A DNA stretch of 7,300 nucleotides, from positions 1-7,300 of the forward strand of contig DBMZ01000110.1 of the NCBI GenBank assembly GCA_002299005.1, in the 5' to 3' direction. The position numbers were made by a program, and so were the translations under genes. Positions 6,394-7,300 of the stretch are shown here, in pieces (position 1 is the first letter of the stretch; each line of letters begins with the position of its first letter). The notes under the pieces were generated by a model that was not told the DNA's origin, did no database searches, and was given only the letters and a program-made list of their open reading frames with translations. Source of the stretch: Alphaproteobacteria bacterium UBA685 (GTDB lineage Bacteria; Pseudomonadota; Alphaproteobacteria; Puniceispirillales; Puniceispirillaceae).

Positions 6394-7140
6394 TTAGTCA
6401 CTGTGAGTCTTATAACGGCTGGTAATCAAATATGCCAGCCTTATACGCGATTGCGGCAGGTCTTTATGGATAAGCGCGAAAATATGTTTTTGCAGGAAAT
6501 GGCCTGTTAAGTGAAGCCCTGCCTCAAGCTCATTATCAAGCATAGCCGCGCCGCCAAGACAGGCTGGCAGAGGCAATAGGCGCTCCTTATAGGGCCCTGC
6601 ATGCGCGGCCTGCACACCATGGCCTGTGCGCGGGCTAACATAATCAAGCGCGCATTGCGCACCGCTGACAGCGCATTTTGAGAGATCAAGACCAAAGCCA
6701 AGCGCCTCAAGCATCCCCATTTCCCATTGCAGATAAAGCGGCAACCATTGAGATAACTCATCAGATAAATAGAGAATCTCAAATAATGCGGCCGTCGCAT
6801 TATAGATAGCTTCTTGCGGCTCTCGCTCTGGCAAGGCTTGTTCCAATAGGGCGCATAATGATGTCAGCGCAGATAGCTTTATCGGGTCATCCAATAAAGA
6901 GGCGCTATAGCTTTTTTGCAATTCCAGCTGGTAGGTGCCAAGTTGCTCATCAAGGCGTGCCTGCCATTCTGCGGCAACATAATTACCAAGCTCTACCAAT
7001 GATTTCTTGGACTTCGACCCGCCGCCATGCAACAGGCCCATATGGCGGCCATGATGCTTTGTGAAGACGCCTAAAACAGCGTTGGATTCGCCGTGAATAC
7101 GCGCTTGGATCACAAAGCCTTCATCTGACCAGCTAGGCAT
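6394..7140 (-). CDS. recO: DNA repair protein RecO
   Basis: RecO acts in the RecFOR pathway, annealing single strands and helping RecA replace SSB at gaps during recombinational repair. The 248 residues match the usual length. The N-terminal OB-fold shows DEGFVIQARIHGESNAVLGV (6-25) and the conserved HGRHMGLLHGG (30-40), followed by strand-rich sequence to about residue 80. The remainder is the helical C-terminal domain with LPLYLQWEMGMLEALGFGLDL (133-153), a typical RecO block. This is followed by CAVSGAQCALDYVSPRTGHGV, with Cys156 and Cys163. The CxxC pairs that form a zinc finger in some RecO proteins are not complete here. The ATG at 7140 overlaps the end of era by 8 bases, and no strong Shine-Dalgarno sequence is visible, so translational coupling to era is likely. 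Confidence 0.93.
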   Translation of the reverse strand: MPSWSDEGFVIQARIHGESNAVLGVFTKHHGRHMGLLHGGGSKSKKSLVELGNYVAAEWQARLDEQLGTYQLELQKSYSASLLDDPIKLSALTSLCALLEQALPEREPQEAIYNATAALFEILYLSDELSQWLPLYLQWEMGMLEALGFGLDLSKCAVSGAQCALDYVSPRTGHGVQAAHAGPYKERLLPLPACLGGAAMLDNELEAGLHLTGHFLQKHIFALIHKDLPQSRIRLAYLITSRYKTHSD

Positions 7141-7300
7141 TATAATCGAGGTCCCAATCTTGATAGCGCGCCTTATCGTCCATCCAATCTTTGCGATATT
7201 TCACATGGCTTAACAGGTGGACTTTGCGGTCAAAGACATCTTGCAATTCTTGGCGCGCCATAGAACCAATACGCTTGAGCGTCTGCCCGCCCTTGCCAAG
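7133..7300 (-). CDS. era: GTPase Era, C-terminal KH-domain end (gene continues beyond the window)
   Basis: Era is an essential GTPase that binds the 3' end of 16S rRNA and assists small-subunit maturation. Only the last 55 residues are inside the window. They begin LGKGGQTLKRIGSMARQEL, the KH-domain core with its GKGG (GxxG) RNA-binding loop, and continue DVFDRKVHLLSHVKYRKDW, the conserved final helix and strand of Era. The tail DDKARYQDWDLDYNA is of the usual alphaproteobacterial type. The GTPase domain is off the right edge. The stop codon lies inside the first codons of recO (shared ATGCCTAG), indicating one operon era-recO-parC. An rnc gene upstream would be usual but cannot be seen. Confidence 0.93.
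   Translation of the reverse strand, partial: LGKGGQTLKRIGSMARQELQDVFDRKVHLLSHVKYRKDWMDDKARYQDWDLDYNA

Noticed and set aside
7251..7260. Palindrome TGGCGCGCCA in era
   Set aside because: It is within the KH-domain coding region (Met-Ala-Arg-Gln) and isolated, so no regulatory role is supported.
1..7300. Frequent CTGATA/TATCAG and TCATC words across the window, considered as an uptake or chi-like signal
   Set aside because: They occur mainly within coding sequence in line with codon preference. Whole-genome counts would be needed to claim excess.

Overview
This window reads as ordinary chromosomal core sequence of an alphaproteobacterium with roughly balanced GC. The evidence is a short ProS of the kind lacking a large editing insertion, an aspartate-type (zinc-independent) HemB, a Bpt-type leucyltransferase next to hemB and parC, and an era-recO gene pair. 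The low-to-moderate GC and protein character would suit a marine lineage such as a SAR116-like group, but that placement is a guess from style, not a measurement. I see no insertion sequence, phage gene, CRISPR array, tRNA or rRNA.

Layout from left to right. (1) Positions 1-2178 are on the minus strand: a 3-hydroxyisobutyryl-CoA hydrolase-like gene (1132-2178) followed downstream by proS (1-1037, C-terminal part cut by the window edge). The 94-base gap between them holds a GC-rich stem-loop. (2) Positions 2179-2364 are a divergent intergenic region with a tandem 19-bp imperfect repeat, an inverted repeat and a 10-bp palindrome. It probably carries the control sites for both flanking genes. 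(3) Positions 2365-4141 are on the plus strand: hemB (porphobilinogen synthase) and bpt (aspartate/glutamate leucyltransferase), probably one transcript. (4) Positions 4145-7300 are on the minus strand: era (C-terminal end only), recO and parC, tightly packed as an operon. Bpt and parC meet tail to tail with three bases between their stop codons.

The genes serve unrelated housekeeping jobs: ribosome maturation (Era), recombinational repair (RecO), chromosome decatenation (ParC), heme synthesis (HemB), N-degron tagging (Bpt), valine catabolism (the hydrolase) and tRNA charging (ProS). The most notable points are the repeat architecture between the divergent genes, the zero-space convergence of bpt and parC, the Asp-type metal site in HemB, the missing editing domain in ProS and an alanine in the quinolone-determining region of ParC. 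I found no convincing undescribed system.
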